From contig JAUNMH010000010.1 of the NCBI GenBank assembly GCA_030537495.1, positions 1-64,000 on the forward strand: DNA of 64,000 nt, read 5' to 3'. The notes beneath the pieces are model-generated. The model was not told the DNA's origin. It saw only the letters and a program-made list of their open reading frames with translations, and searched no databases. This stretch comes from Clostridia bacterium (GTDB taxonomy: Bacteria > Bacillota > Clostridia > Peptostreptococcales > Anaerovoracaceae). Both the position numbers and the translations under genes were made by a program. Positions 24,313 to 31,527 of this stretch are shown one piece after another. How positions within the stretch are numbered: position 1 is the first letter of the stretch; the number at the start of each line of letters is the position of its first letter.

Positions 24313-24318
24313 TATAAT
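24313..24318 (+). promoter_or_regulatory. Extended -10 promoter of the zinc-ribbon protein gene
   Basis: TATAAT at 24313-24318 is preceded by TGA, giving an extended -10 box 33 bases before the GTG start. The region between it and the pilin gene is otherwise AT-rich with no visible feature. Confidence 0.55.
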
Positions 24319-24351
24319 TTATGTATGGATATATAAAAAAGGAGAACTAAA

Positions 24352-24747
24352 GTGGGCGGAGAATATAAAAGAGAAGAAGGCGGAATGTGCAACATTCCAC
24401 AGGATTTTGCAGATAATAAAATAGGTAGCTGTCCTTTCTGCAAAGCTGAGTCACCGGGCTGGCTGACAAGGGAAGAATGGAAGATGATAGGAAGTAATAA
24501 CTTTTACTTTAAGTGTCCTAAGTGCGAAAGTGAATTCATGGTTCTTAAGGATGATGTTACGGGCCTTTCCTTTACAAAAAACAGCTATAGCGGGAAACAG
24601 AAGGCTAAGGCTGGGAAGAAGATGAACGTTCCCTATGTAACTATAGTTAAGATAGGCCTGAGAGTGAAAACACCACAGAATATGATGCTTAAGGATGAAG
24701 AAATTCCTCTTCCGATGCTTAAGAAGATTTGTAGGGGTGAGGAATAA
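24352..24747 (+). CDS. Zinc-ribbon protein of unknown function
   Basis: A GTG start at 24352 follows AAGGAGAACT and gives 131 residues. Two CxxC knuckles, CPFCKAE near residue 27 and CPKCESE near residue 55, form a likely zinc ribbon. The C-terminal half is basic (GKQKAKAGKKM) and then ends with alternating hydrophobic and charged residues. Such ribbons bind nucleic acid or protein. There is no operon partner; the next gene has its own promoter. Confidence 0.65.
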   Translation: MGGEYKREEGGMCNIPQDFADNKIGSCPFCKAESPGWLTREEWKMIGSNNFYFKCPKCESEFMVLKDDVTGLSFTKNSYSGKQKAKAGKKMNVPYVTIVKIGLRVKTPQNMMLKDEEIPLPMLKKICRGEE

Positions 24748-24807
24748 ATCCCATTGTGTGGGCAAGATGAACTTTTGGTGAAGAGGGCTTTTTTGGCCAT
24801 TATTGAG

Positions 24808-24835
24808 TTGACAAAAGGAGCCTTCGTGTTATAAT
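24808..24835 (+). promoter_or_regulatory. SigA promoter of the regulator-citrate synthase operon
   Basis: TTGACA (24808-24813) and TATAAT (24830-24835) are 16 bases apart, both perfect. The expected transcript starts near 24842 and has a leader of about 150 bases. Confidence 0.85.
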
Positions 24836-24909
24836 TTTTGTAGAAAAACAATTTTAGTACATTAATACGGTAAAGCGTGTGAACAACAAATTATAAATCA
24901 CATTGAGAC

Positions 24910-24937
24910 TGTGCTTCAGGTGGAGCACAAATTTTTT
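24910..24937 (+). terminator. Terminator-like hairpin inside the regulator-citrate synthase leader
   Basis: GTGCTTCA (24911-24918) faces TGGAGCAC (24921-24928), then AAATTTTTT. It lies downstream of the operon promoter and upstream of its first gene, so it would cut the transcript after about 95 bases unless prevented. The leader 24842-24910 matches no riboswitch class known to me. Confidence 0.6.
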
Positions 24938-24991
24938 CGCAGAAACTGGCATTATTGGTGACTTAGTGCCAAACGAAGGGAGTGGGTTTTG

Positions 24992-25459
24992 ATGGAGAAT
25001 AAAGAAATCATTAGACTAATCAATGAACTGATGTATCAGAGACACCTTTTTAACAGAGAATATAGTAAAGACGGTGTTATGAAGATGAAGGTGGCTGAGT
25101 ATATCGCCTTGGAATACATTGCTGTTGAAGAGGAGACGGGGCTTTATGCAGGCAGAGCTTACCTTAAGGACCTGGCCGATAAGTTGCAGATGAGCATGAG
25201 ACAGGTATCTCAGATGGCTGGAAAGCTTAGAGATGCGGGTTATGTCCTTTGGTCTCATGATGGTGACGGTAGCGAGGGCACATATGTAACTATTACTGAG
25301 AGTGGACGGAACATAATTAAGACTCAGGAAGAGAACTTGAAGGAATACTATGGACATGTAATTGACAAATTCGGTAAGGAAAATTTGATGCAGCTTCTTC
25401 AGCTAATGAAGCAGCTTGAGACTGTAATGAGCAGTGAGTCGGAAAATATGGAGGGCTAA
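24992..25459 (+). CDS. MarR-like winged-helix regulator upstream of citrate synthase
   Basis: The 155-residue protein has an N-terminal helix, a winged helix-turn-helix at about residues 50-105 (YLKDLADKLQMSMRQVSQMA as the helix-turn-helix, then WSHDGDGSEGTYVTITESGR as the wing) and a C-terminal helical tail, the MarR plan. A TTG at 24989 would add one residue. It ends two bases before the citrate synthase start, so it probably controls that operon or is controlled with it. Confidence 0.8.
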   Translation: MENKEIIRLINELMYQRHLFNREYSKDGVMKMKVAEYIALEYIAVEEETGLYAGRAYLKDLADKLQMSMRQVSQMAGKLRDAGYVLWSHDGDGSEGTYVTITESGRNIIKTQEENLKEYYGHVIDKFGKENLMQLLQLMKQLETVMSSESENMEG

Positions 25460-25461
25460 CG

Positions 25462-26799
25462 ATGATTACGGAAAGCATGAATGGATATATTGAAAGTTTG
25501 GAATCTGTATGCAGAGCTAATGACACAATTGCCCCTAGACTTTTTGAGGAATATGGCGTTAATAAGGGACTTAGAGATGAAAACGGAAAGGGAGTTCTGA
25601 CAGGTTTAACTAATATTTCACAGATTATTTCATCTAAAATTGAAAACAATAAGAAGGTTTCTTGTGACGGAGAGCTTTGGTACAGAGGTTACAGAGTCGA
25701 GGAACTTATAGATAGCATTGGTGAGAATGAATTTGGCTTCGAGAAAATCGCTTACCTGCTTTTGATGGGAGATTTGCCGACGGCAGAGCAGGAACGTGAA
25801 TTTAAGGAAACTATTGGGGCATGCAGAACCTTGCCTACTAACTTTACAAGAGACGTTATTATGAAGGCACCGTCTGAGGACGTTATGAATTCTATGACTA
25901 GAAGTATTCTTACTCTTGCATCATATGATAAGAAGGCAAAGGATCCTAGCGTAGCAAATTCTCTTAGACAGTGTATTCAACTGATCAGTGAATTCCCACT
26001 ACTGGCTGTTTATGGCTATAACGCATACAACCACTATGAGAAAAATGACAGTATGTACATCCATCATCCGGATAAGCAGCTTTCTACAGCTGAGAATATT
26101 CTTATGATGATGAGACCTGACCGTAAGTACACGGAAACCGAGGCTAAGGTTCTGGACACTGCTTTGATTCTTCATATGGAACACGGTGGTGGTAATAACT
26201 CTACATTTACAACTAGAGTTGTAACTTCATCAGGTTCTGATACTTATTCGACTATGGCAGCTGCCATGTCTTCTCTAAAGGGACCTAAGCATGGTGGCGC
26301 TAACATTAAGGTTATGGAAATGATGGAAAATATCCGTGCTAACCTTAAGGATCAGTCTGATTGCGATGAAATCGAAAACTATCTTGGCAAGATTGTAGAC
26401 AAGGAAGCTTTCGACTGCAAGGGACTTATCTATGGAATGGGTCACGCTGTTTATTCTATTTCGGACCCAAGAGAAAGAGTTTTCAAGAGTTATGTAAAGA
26501 AGCTGGCCGAGGAAAAAGGACGCCAGGATGATTTGGCTCTTTACGAAAACATTGAAATGCTAGCTCCTAAGGTAATCGCTGAAAAGCGTCGCATCTATAA
26601 GGGCGTAAGTCCTAATGTAGACTTCTATAGCGGTTTTGTTTATGATATGCTAGACATTCCGATTGAGCTTTACACTGCAATGTTTGCTGTTGCAAGAATC
26701 GTTGGCTGGAGTGCTCATAGAATCGAAGAAATGATTGGCGCGGATAAGATTATAAGACCTGCGTATATGAGCATAATGGAAGAGAAAAGCTTGAAATAA
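25462..26799 (+). CDS. Citrate synthase
   Basis: The 445-residue enzyme condenses acetyl-CoA and oxaloacetate. Catalytic-site segments are HMEHGGGNNSTF and GPKHGGAN with the two histidines, and GMGHAVYSISDPRE with the third His and the catalytic Asp. An N-terminal extension of about 50 residues precedes the core, as in a clostridial subgroup of Si-type citrate synthases. In an anaerobe it would feed glutamate synthesis through a partial citric acid cycle. Aconitase and isocitrate dehydrogenase are not in the window. Confidence 0.92.
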   Translation: MITESMNGYIESLESVCRANDTIAPRLFEEYGVNKGLRDENGKGVLTGLTNISQIISSKIENNKKVSCDGELWYRGYRVEELIDSIGENEFGFEKIAYLLLMGDLPTAEQEREFKETIGACRTLPTNFTRDVIMKAPSEDVMNSMTRSILTLASYDKKAKDPSVANSLRQCIQLISEFPLLAVYGYNAYNHYEKNDSMYIHHPDKQLSTAENILMMMRPDRKYTETEAKVLDTALILHMEHGGGNNSTFTTRVVTSSGSDTYSTMAAAMSSLKGPKHGGANIKVMEMMENIRANLKDQSDCDEIENYLGKIVDKEAFDCKGLIYGMGHAVYSISDPRERVFKSYVKKLAEEKGRQDDLALYENIEMLAPKVIAEKRRIYKGVSPNVDFYSGFVYDMLDIPIELYTAMFAVARIVGWSAHRIEEMIGADKIIRPAYMSIMEEKSLK

Positions 26800-26813
26800 T
26801 AAAGAATACAAAC

Positions 26814-26846
26814 AGAGGGCAGATTCGATTGAATCCGCTCTCTATT
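26814..26846 (+). terminator. Probable terminator after citrate synthase
   Basis: AGAGGGCAGATTC and GAATCCGCTCTCT form an imperfect stem with a four-base loop, followed by a weak T-rich stretch. Confidence 0.55.
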
Positions 26847-26973
26847 ATTTTCCCTATGTAAAATCATAACCTTACTCTAGTAAGAATCCTGTAAAAAGGA
26901 AGTAAAGTGTGTACAAAAAACAATACGTCGATAAAAAGTTGTGTAAAAAACACAAAAAATATCTAAAAACCTA

Positions 26974-27002
26974 TTGACAAGGTGGGTAATAGAGGTTATC
27001 AT
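26974..27002 (+). promoter_or_regulatory. SigA promoter of the sulfur-assimilation operon, flanked by an inverted repeat
   Basis: TTGACA (26974-26979) lies 17 bases before TATCAT (26997-27002). AAGGTGGGT at about 26979-26987 and ACCCACTT at 27010-27017 are near-inverted repeats that bracket the -10 box. They are a candidate operator for the Rrf2 regulator encoded at the end of the operon. Confidence 0.75.
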
Positions 27003-27038
27003 AGGATAAACCCACTTGAAAGGTAGGTAAAAGTGAAT

Positions 27039-27107
27039 ATGAGTATATTATTAATTGAAATGGAAAGACATAATTTCAGGTTCGGACGAATGTGTTTCGG
27101 CTGTTGA
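27039..27107 (+). CDS. 22-residue leader peptide ending in Cys-Phe-Gly-Cys
   Basis: An ATG at 27039 (or an in-frame GTG at 27033, better spaced from AGGTAGG at 27021-27027) opens a short frame that ends FGRMCFGC at TGA 27105-27107. It lies between the promoter and the first sulfur gene. Short leader peptides with C-terminal cysteines are known before cysteine-synthesis genes in other bacteria, where ribosome stalling on Cys codons reports cysteine supply. The second Cys codon is directly next to the stop, a good stalling arrangement. A weak hairpin (AACGC/GCGTT-like) follows. Confidence 0.6.
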   Translation: MSILLIEMERHNFRFGRMCFGC

Positions 27108-27180
27108 GGCAGCATGAAAAAAGTTAACGCAAAAGCGTATTATAAAGAAAACACATTTGATTAAAAAGGAGAACCATATT

Positions 27181-28476
27181 ATGAGTAAGAATTATAGATT
27201 TGAAACATTAGCACTACACGTTGGACAGGAACAGCCGGATCCGGCAACAGACGCAAGAGCAGTACCAATTTATCAGACAACAAGTTACGTGTTTCGCGAT
27301 TCACAGCACGCGGCAGATAGATTCGGACTTGCTGATGCAGGAAATATTTACGGAAGACTTACAAATTCCACACAGGATGTTTTAGAAAAAAGAGTAGCTG
27401 CACTAGAAGGCGGCTCAGCAGCATTAGCCGTTGCATCAGGAGCTGCGGCAATTACATACACACTACAGGCCTTAGCAGCAGGTGGCGGACACATTGTAGC
27501 GCAAAAAACTATTTATGGCGGAACTTACAACCTGCTGGCTCACACACTTCCACAGTATGGAATTACAGCAACCTTCGTAGATGCACATAACCTGGAAGAG
27601 GTTGAAAACGCAATTAAGGAGGACACAAGAGCCGTATATATTGAAACTCTGGGAAACCCAAACAGCGATATTCCAGACATCGATAAATTAGCGGAAATTG
27701 CACACAAGCACAACTTACCACTGGTAGTTGATAATACTTTTGGCGCTTCATATTGGATCAGACCAATTGAACACGGTGCAGATATCGTAGTACATTCTGC
27801 AACAAAATTCTTCGGTGGACATGGTACAACATTAGGTGGTATCATCGTAGAAGCAGGAACTTACGATTGGAAGAAATCCGGCAAGTTCCCAGCAATTGCA
27901 GAACCAAACCCAAGCTACCATGGAATTTCATTTGCAGATGCAACAGCACCAGCAGCTTTCGTAACATATATCAGAGCAATTCTGCTTCGTGATACGGGAG
28001 CAACAATCTCACCATTTAATGCATTCTTACTACTTCAGGGAATCGAAACACTTCCACTGAGACTTGATAGACACGCAGAAAACACAAAGAAGGTAGTTGA
28101 ATTCCTAAACAATCATCCGCTGGTTAAGAAGGTAAATCATCCGTCAATTGCATCCCACCCGGATCACGACCTATATGAGAAATATTTCCCACAGGGCGGC
28201 GGAAGCATCTTTACTTTCGAAATCAAAGGTGGCAAGGAAGCTGCATACAAGTTCATTGACAGCCTGGAAATCTTCTCGATTCTAGCCAATGTGGCAGATG
28301 TAAAGAGTCTGGTAATTCATCCAGCTTCAACGACTCACTCACAGCTAAATGAAGAGGAACTGGCCGATCAGGGCATCTCTCAGAATACAATCAGATTGTC
28401 CATCGGTACAGAACACGTAGACGATATCATTGAGGATTTGTCACAGGCTTTCGACGCTGTCAAGAACGCAAAGTAA
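27181..28476 (+). CDS. metY: O-acetylhomoserine (thiol)-lyase / O-acetylserine sulfhydrylase
   Basis: From the ATG at 27181, behind AAAGGAGAACC, the protein is 431 residues. It is a Cys/Met metabolism PLP enzyme: the N-terminal ETLALHVGQEQPDPATDARA and YIETLGNPNSD segments are typical of MetY, and the cofactor Lys is in HSATKFFGGHGTTLGG. It combines O-acetylhomoserine with sulfide to give homocysteine. It is followed by cysK, so one operon serves both homocysteine and cysteine. Confidence 0.92.
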   Translation: MSKNYRFETLALHVGQEQPDPATDARAVPIYQTTSYVFRDSQHAADRFGLADAGNIYGRLTNSTQDVLEKRVAALEGGSAALAVASGAAAITYTLQALAAGGGHIVAQKTIYGGTYNLLAHTLPQYGITATFVDAHNLEEVENAIKEDTRAVYIETLGNPNSDIPDIDKLAEIAHKHNLPLVVDNTFGASYWIRPIEHGADIVVHSATKFFGGHGTTLGGIIVEAGTYDWKKSGKFPAIAEPNPSYHGISFADATAPAAFVTYIRAILLRDTGATISPFNAFLLLQGIETLPLRLDRHAENTKKVVEFLNNHPLVKKVNHPSIASHPDHDLYEKYFPQGGGSIFTFEIKGGKEAAYKFIDSLEIFSILANVADVKSLVIHPASTTHSQLNEEELADQGISQNTIRLSIGTEHVDDIIEDLSQAFDAVKNAK

Positions 28477-28509
28477 CACACGGTATCAAAACTCACTAGG
28501 GAGGAAAAA

Positions 28510-29442
28510 ATGTCAAAGGTATATAAATCAATAGATCAGCTAATCGGAGAAACACCACTGGTCGAACTTACAAATATAGAAAAAGAGCTGGGACTTAAGG
28601 CAAAGCTTCTGGCAAAGGTTGAATTCTTCAACCCTACAAGCTCCGTTAAGGATAGAATTGCCAAGGCCATGATAGACGATGCAGAAGCAAAGGGTGCGCT
28701 GAAACCTACTTCAGTCATTATCGAGCCAACAAGCGGAAATACAGGAATTGGTCTGGCTTCCGTTGCAGCGGCAAGAGGCTATCGTGCAATTATCGTAATG
28801 CCAGAAACTATGTCAGAGGAAAGACGAAAACTGATGAAGGCATATGGGGCCGAGCTTATTTTGACCGAGGGGGCAAAGGGCATGAAGGGTGCCATTGCTA
28901 AGGCGGAGGAACTTGCTAAGGAGATTCCGGATGCGTTCATTCCGTCACAGTTCTCCAATCCGTCAAACCCTAAGGCACATTATGAGACTACGGGTCCTGA
29001 GATTTACAGAGACACCGATGGCGAAGTGGACATCTTTGTGGCAGGTGTTGGAACAGGCGGCACTTTGTCAGGAACAGGCAGATACTTGAAGGTGCAGAAG
29101 CCGGAAGTGAAGGTAGTTGCAGTGGAACCTGCATCTAGCCCTGTTTTATCAAAGGGAGAGGCTGGAAGCCACGCTATACAGGGTATTGGAGCCGGTTTCG
29201 TTCCTGAAACATTAGATGTTTCAGTTTATGATGAAATTACAGCAGTTGAAAATGAAGACGCTTTTGTTACGGCTAGACTGGTTGGAAAGAAGGAGGGTAT
29301 CCTTGTGGGGATTTCCGCTGGCGCAGCTGTATGGGCAGGTATTCAGCAGGCAAAGCTTCCTGAAAATGAGGGAAAGACAATTGTTGTAATCTTGCCTGAC
29401 ACAGGGGAAAGATATCTTTCAACAGCTCTATTTCAAGAATAG
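28510..29442 (+). CDS. cysK: Cysteine synthase A
   Basis: The 310-residue PLP enzyme makes cysteine from O-acetylserine and sulfide. The cofactor Lys lies in [14 protein letters not shown], the substrate loop is [11 protein letters not shown], the phosphate-binding loop is [15 protein letters not shown], and [12 protein letters not shown] follows. A GGGAGGAAA site precedes its start 34 bases after metY. Its length is normal for CysK. Confidence 0.95.
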   Translation: MSKVYKSIDQLIGETPLVELTNIEKELGLKAKLLAKVEFFNPTSSVKDRIAKAMIDDAEAKGALKPTSVIIEPTSGNTGIGLASVAAARGYRAIIVMPETMSEERRKLMKAYGAELILTEGAKGMKGAIAKAEELAKEIPDAFIPSQFSNPSNPKAHYETTGPEIYRDTDGEVDIFVAGVGTGGTLSGTGRYLKVQKPEVKVVAVEPASSPVLSKGEAGSHAIQGIGAGFVPETLDVSVYDEITAVENEDAFVTARLVGKKEGILVGISAGAAVWAGIQQAKLPENEGKTIVVILPDTGERYLSTALFQE

Positions 29443-29505
29443 ATAAAACACTATTTGCGAGAATAACAAAGAGTAAGAACAAAGCGTAAGACAGGAGAAT
29501 GAGGT

Positions 29506-29916
29506 ATGATATCAACTAGAGGAAGATACGCGCTGAGGGTTTTGATAGACTTGGCTGAAAACCAGGGGGACGGCTACATTCCCATGAAAGATGTAGCGGC
29601 GAGACAGGGAATCTCTCTTAAGTATCTTGAGCAAATTATGCCGGCGCTTAAGAAAAATAACATTGTTAAAGGGGTCCATGGCAAAGGCGGTGGCTACAGG
29701 CTTGCCGCTGAGCCGTGTGAGATAAATGTGGGAGAAGTGCTCAAGCTGACAGAAGGTAGCCTCGCACCAGTTGCATGCCTGGCTGAGGGTGCGACTAAGT
29801 GCGACAGAGCGCGGACTTGCAACACACTTGACTTTTGGAAGGGGCTGAACGATGTCATTGACGATTATCTCAGTTCAAAGACTCTTGCAGACCTAACCAG
29901 TAAAGCAAGCGAATAA
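29506..29916 (+). CDS. Rrf2-family regulator (CymR/IscR group) with three cysteines
   Basis: The 136-residue protein has the Rrf2 winged helix (MISTRGRYALRVLIDLAE, then VAARQGISLKYLEQIMPAL) and an HGKGGGYRLA wing. Cys91, Cys99 and Cys105 are spaced C-x7-C-x5-C, close to the iron-sulfur ligands of IscR (C-x5-C-x5-C), so cluster binding is possible. CymR, by contrast, represses sulfur genes through contact with CysK. Lying 63 bases after cysK, it most likely controls this sulfur operon, as repressor of cysteine synthesis. Confidence 0.85.
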   Translation: MISTRGRYALRVLIDLAENQGDGYIPMKDVAARQGISLKYLEQIMPALKKNNIVKGVHGKGGGYRLAAEPCEINVGEVLKLTEGSLAPVACLAEGATKCDRARTCNTLDFWKGLNDVIDDYLSSKTLADLTSKASE

Positions 29917-29962
29917 GCGAGCAAAACCAACAAATACGAATAAATCCAAAAATTCAACCAAC

Positions 29963-30010
29963 GAAAACAGGAAGTCTTAATTTAGGCCTCCTGTTTTCCT
30001 CTTTAGTTTT
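29963..30010 (+). terminator. Terminator after the Rrf2 gene
   Basis: GAAAACAGGA (29963-29972) pairs perfectly with TCCTGTTTTC (29989-29998), followed by a T-rich stretch. Confidence 0.75.
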
Positions 30011-30034
30011 CTCTTTTGCAAAAAACGAATAGTG

Positions 30035-30063
30035 TTGAAAACTGCACGAAAAAAACATATAAT
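30035..30063 (+). promoter_or_regulatory. SigA promoter of the aldehyde dehydrogenase gene
   Basis: TTGAAA (30035-30040) and TATAAT (30058-30063) are 17 bases apart. Confidence 0.8.
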
Positions 30064-30094
30064 ATTATACGTATAAGCAGATTGGAGTCGTGGC

Positions 30095-31477
30095 ATGAAT
30101 AAAGAAGAAATTAGTATGCTGCTAGAGAAGCAGAGAGAGTATTATAGGACTGGAGCTACGATTCCTGTGGACTTCAGAATCCAGCAACTGAAAAAGTTGT
30201 ATAATGAAATAAAAAAATACGAAGATGAGTTTAGCCATGCGCTGACTGAAGACCTTGGAAAGAGCAACTTTGAAGGTTTTATGTGCGAAATTGGCCTGAC
30301 CTTATCTGAAATAACATATATGATAAAGCATTGCAGAAAATTTGCAAAGAAGAAGACTGTGCACACACCTCTGGCTCAGTTCGCTTCCCATAGCTACAGA
30401 CAGCCTGTACCTTATGGAAATACTTTGATTATGAGCCCATGGAACTATCCGTTCCTGTTGACTATTGAACCTTTAGTTGACGCCATAGCTGCAGGAAATA
30501 CAGCCGTTGTCAAGCCAAGCGCTTATTCGCCGGCTACATCATCTCTTATGAAGAAGATGTTAGAAGGTATTTTCAATGAGGAATATGTGGCAGTTGTAAC
30601 AGGAGGAAGAGAGGAAAACTCAGCCCTTCTAAATGAAAAATTTGACTTTATATTCTTTACAGGAAGCCAGGCTGTAGGCAAGGAAGTTCTTAGACATGCG
30701 GCAGAGCATCTGACACCTGTAGTCCTTGAACTTGGAGGAAAGAGCCCTTGTATTGTAGATCGCAGCGCCAACCTTAAGCTGGCAGCAAGAAGAATAGTTT
30801 TCGGAAAATATCTGAACTGCGGCCAGACCTGCGTTGCCCCTGACTACATTCTTTGCGAGGCATCGGTAAAAGATAAGTTTGTTGAAGAGGTCAAGAAGCA
30901 GATTAAACTGCAGTTTGGAGAAAATCCTCTTGAAAATCAGGATTACGGCAAAATAATAAATGAAAAGCATTTTAAGAGAGTTAGCAGTTTAATCGACCCT
31001 GGCAAGGTTGTTCACGGTGGCGAAGTTGACGAGGAACATTGCCGCATTGCACCGACGATTATGGACAATGTAACCTGGGCGGATGCAGTTATGGGCGAGG
31101 AGATTTTTGGTCCGATTATGCCTGTAATTACCTTTGATAGTTTTGATGCAGTGGTTGCCGACCTGAAGACGAAGGCAAAACCCCTGGCACTATACCTTTT
31201 CACATCGAACAAAACTCACATAGACAGAGTTAACCGCCAGCTGGCTTACGGCGGTGGATGCATCAACGACGTGATAATTCACCTGGCAACTAGTGAAATG
31301 GGATTCGGCGGCGTTGGTGAAAGCGGAATGGGAACCTATCACGGCAAAGCTGGTTTTGATACTTTCTCCCATTTGAAATCGGTGGTAGATAAGAAGACGT
31401 TTATGGATTTACCTATGAGGTATCAGCCGTATACTAATAAGATGTATGAGAAAATGCTGAGAATGTTCTTACAATAA
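30095..31477 (+). CDS. Aldehyde dehydrogenase, class 3 (YwdH-like)
   Basis: The 460-residue NAD(P)-dependent enzyme has the short class 3 layout: MSPWNYPFLLTIEPLVDAIA near residue 110, the cofactor-binding FFTGSQAVGKEV, the general-base Glu in LELGGKSPCIVD and the catalytic Cys in NCGQTCVAPDY. GEEIFGPIMPVI follows. Class 3 enzymes oxidise medium- and long-chain aldehydes to acids, often at the membrane. The Shine-Dalgarno sequence (TTGGAG) is modest. It is a single-gene unit or is loosely linked to the signalling protein downstream. Confidence 0.9.
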   Translation: MNKEEISMLLEKQREYYRTGATIPVDFRIQQLKKLYNEIKKYEDEFSHALTEDLGKSNFEGFMCEIGLTLSEITYMIKHCRKFAKKKTVHTPLAQFASHSYRQPVPYGNTLIMSPWNYPFLLTIEPLVDAIAAGNTAVVKPSAYSPATSSLMKKMLEGIFNEEYVAVVTGGREENSALLNEKFDFIFFTGSQAVGKEVLRHAAEHLTPVVLELGGKSPCIVDRSANLKLAARRIVFGKYLNCGQTCVAPDYILCEASVKDKFVEEVKKQIKLQFGENPLENQDYGKIINEKHFKRVSSLIDPGKVVHGGEVDEEHCRIAPTIMDNVTWADAVMGEEIFGPIMPVITFDSFDAVVADLKTKAKPLALYLFTSNKTHIDRVNRQLAYGGGCINDVIIHLATSEMGFGGVGESGMGTYHGKAGFDTFSHLKSVVDKKTFMDLPMRYQPYTNKMYEKMLRMFLQ

Positions 31478-31527
31478 TTTTTTTGAAATAAGTAGAAGGA
31501 AAGCGGAAGAAGAAAGAAAGCGATAAT

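Noticed and set aside
24945..24960. TGGCAT box before the citrate synthase regulator as a sigma-54 promoter
   Set aside because: The -12 GC is missing, and a perfect SigA promoter lies upstream.
27114..27164. Second short frame (16 codons) after the cysteine leader peptide
   Set aside because: No ribosome site and no cysteine or methionine codon cluster; probably chance.
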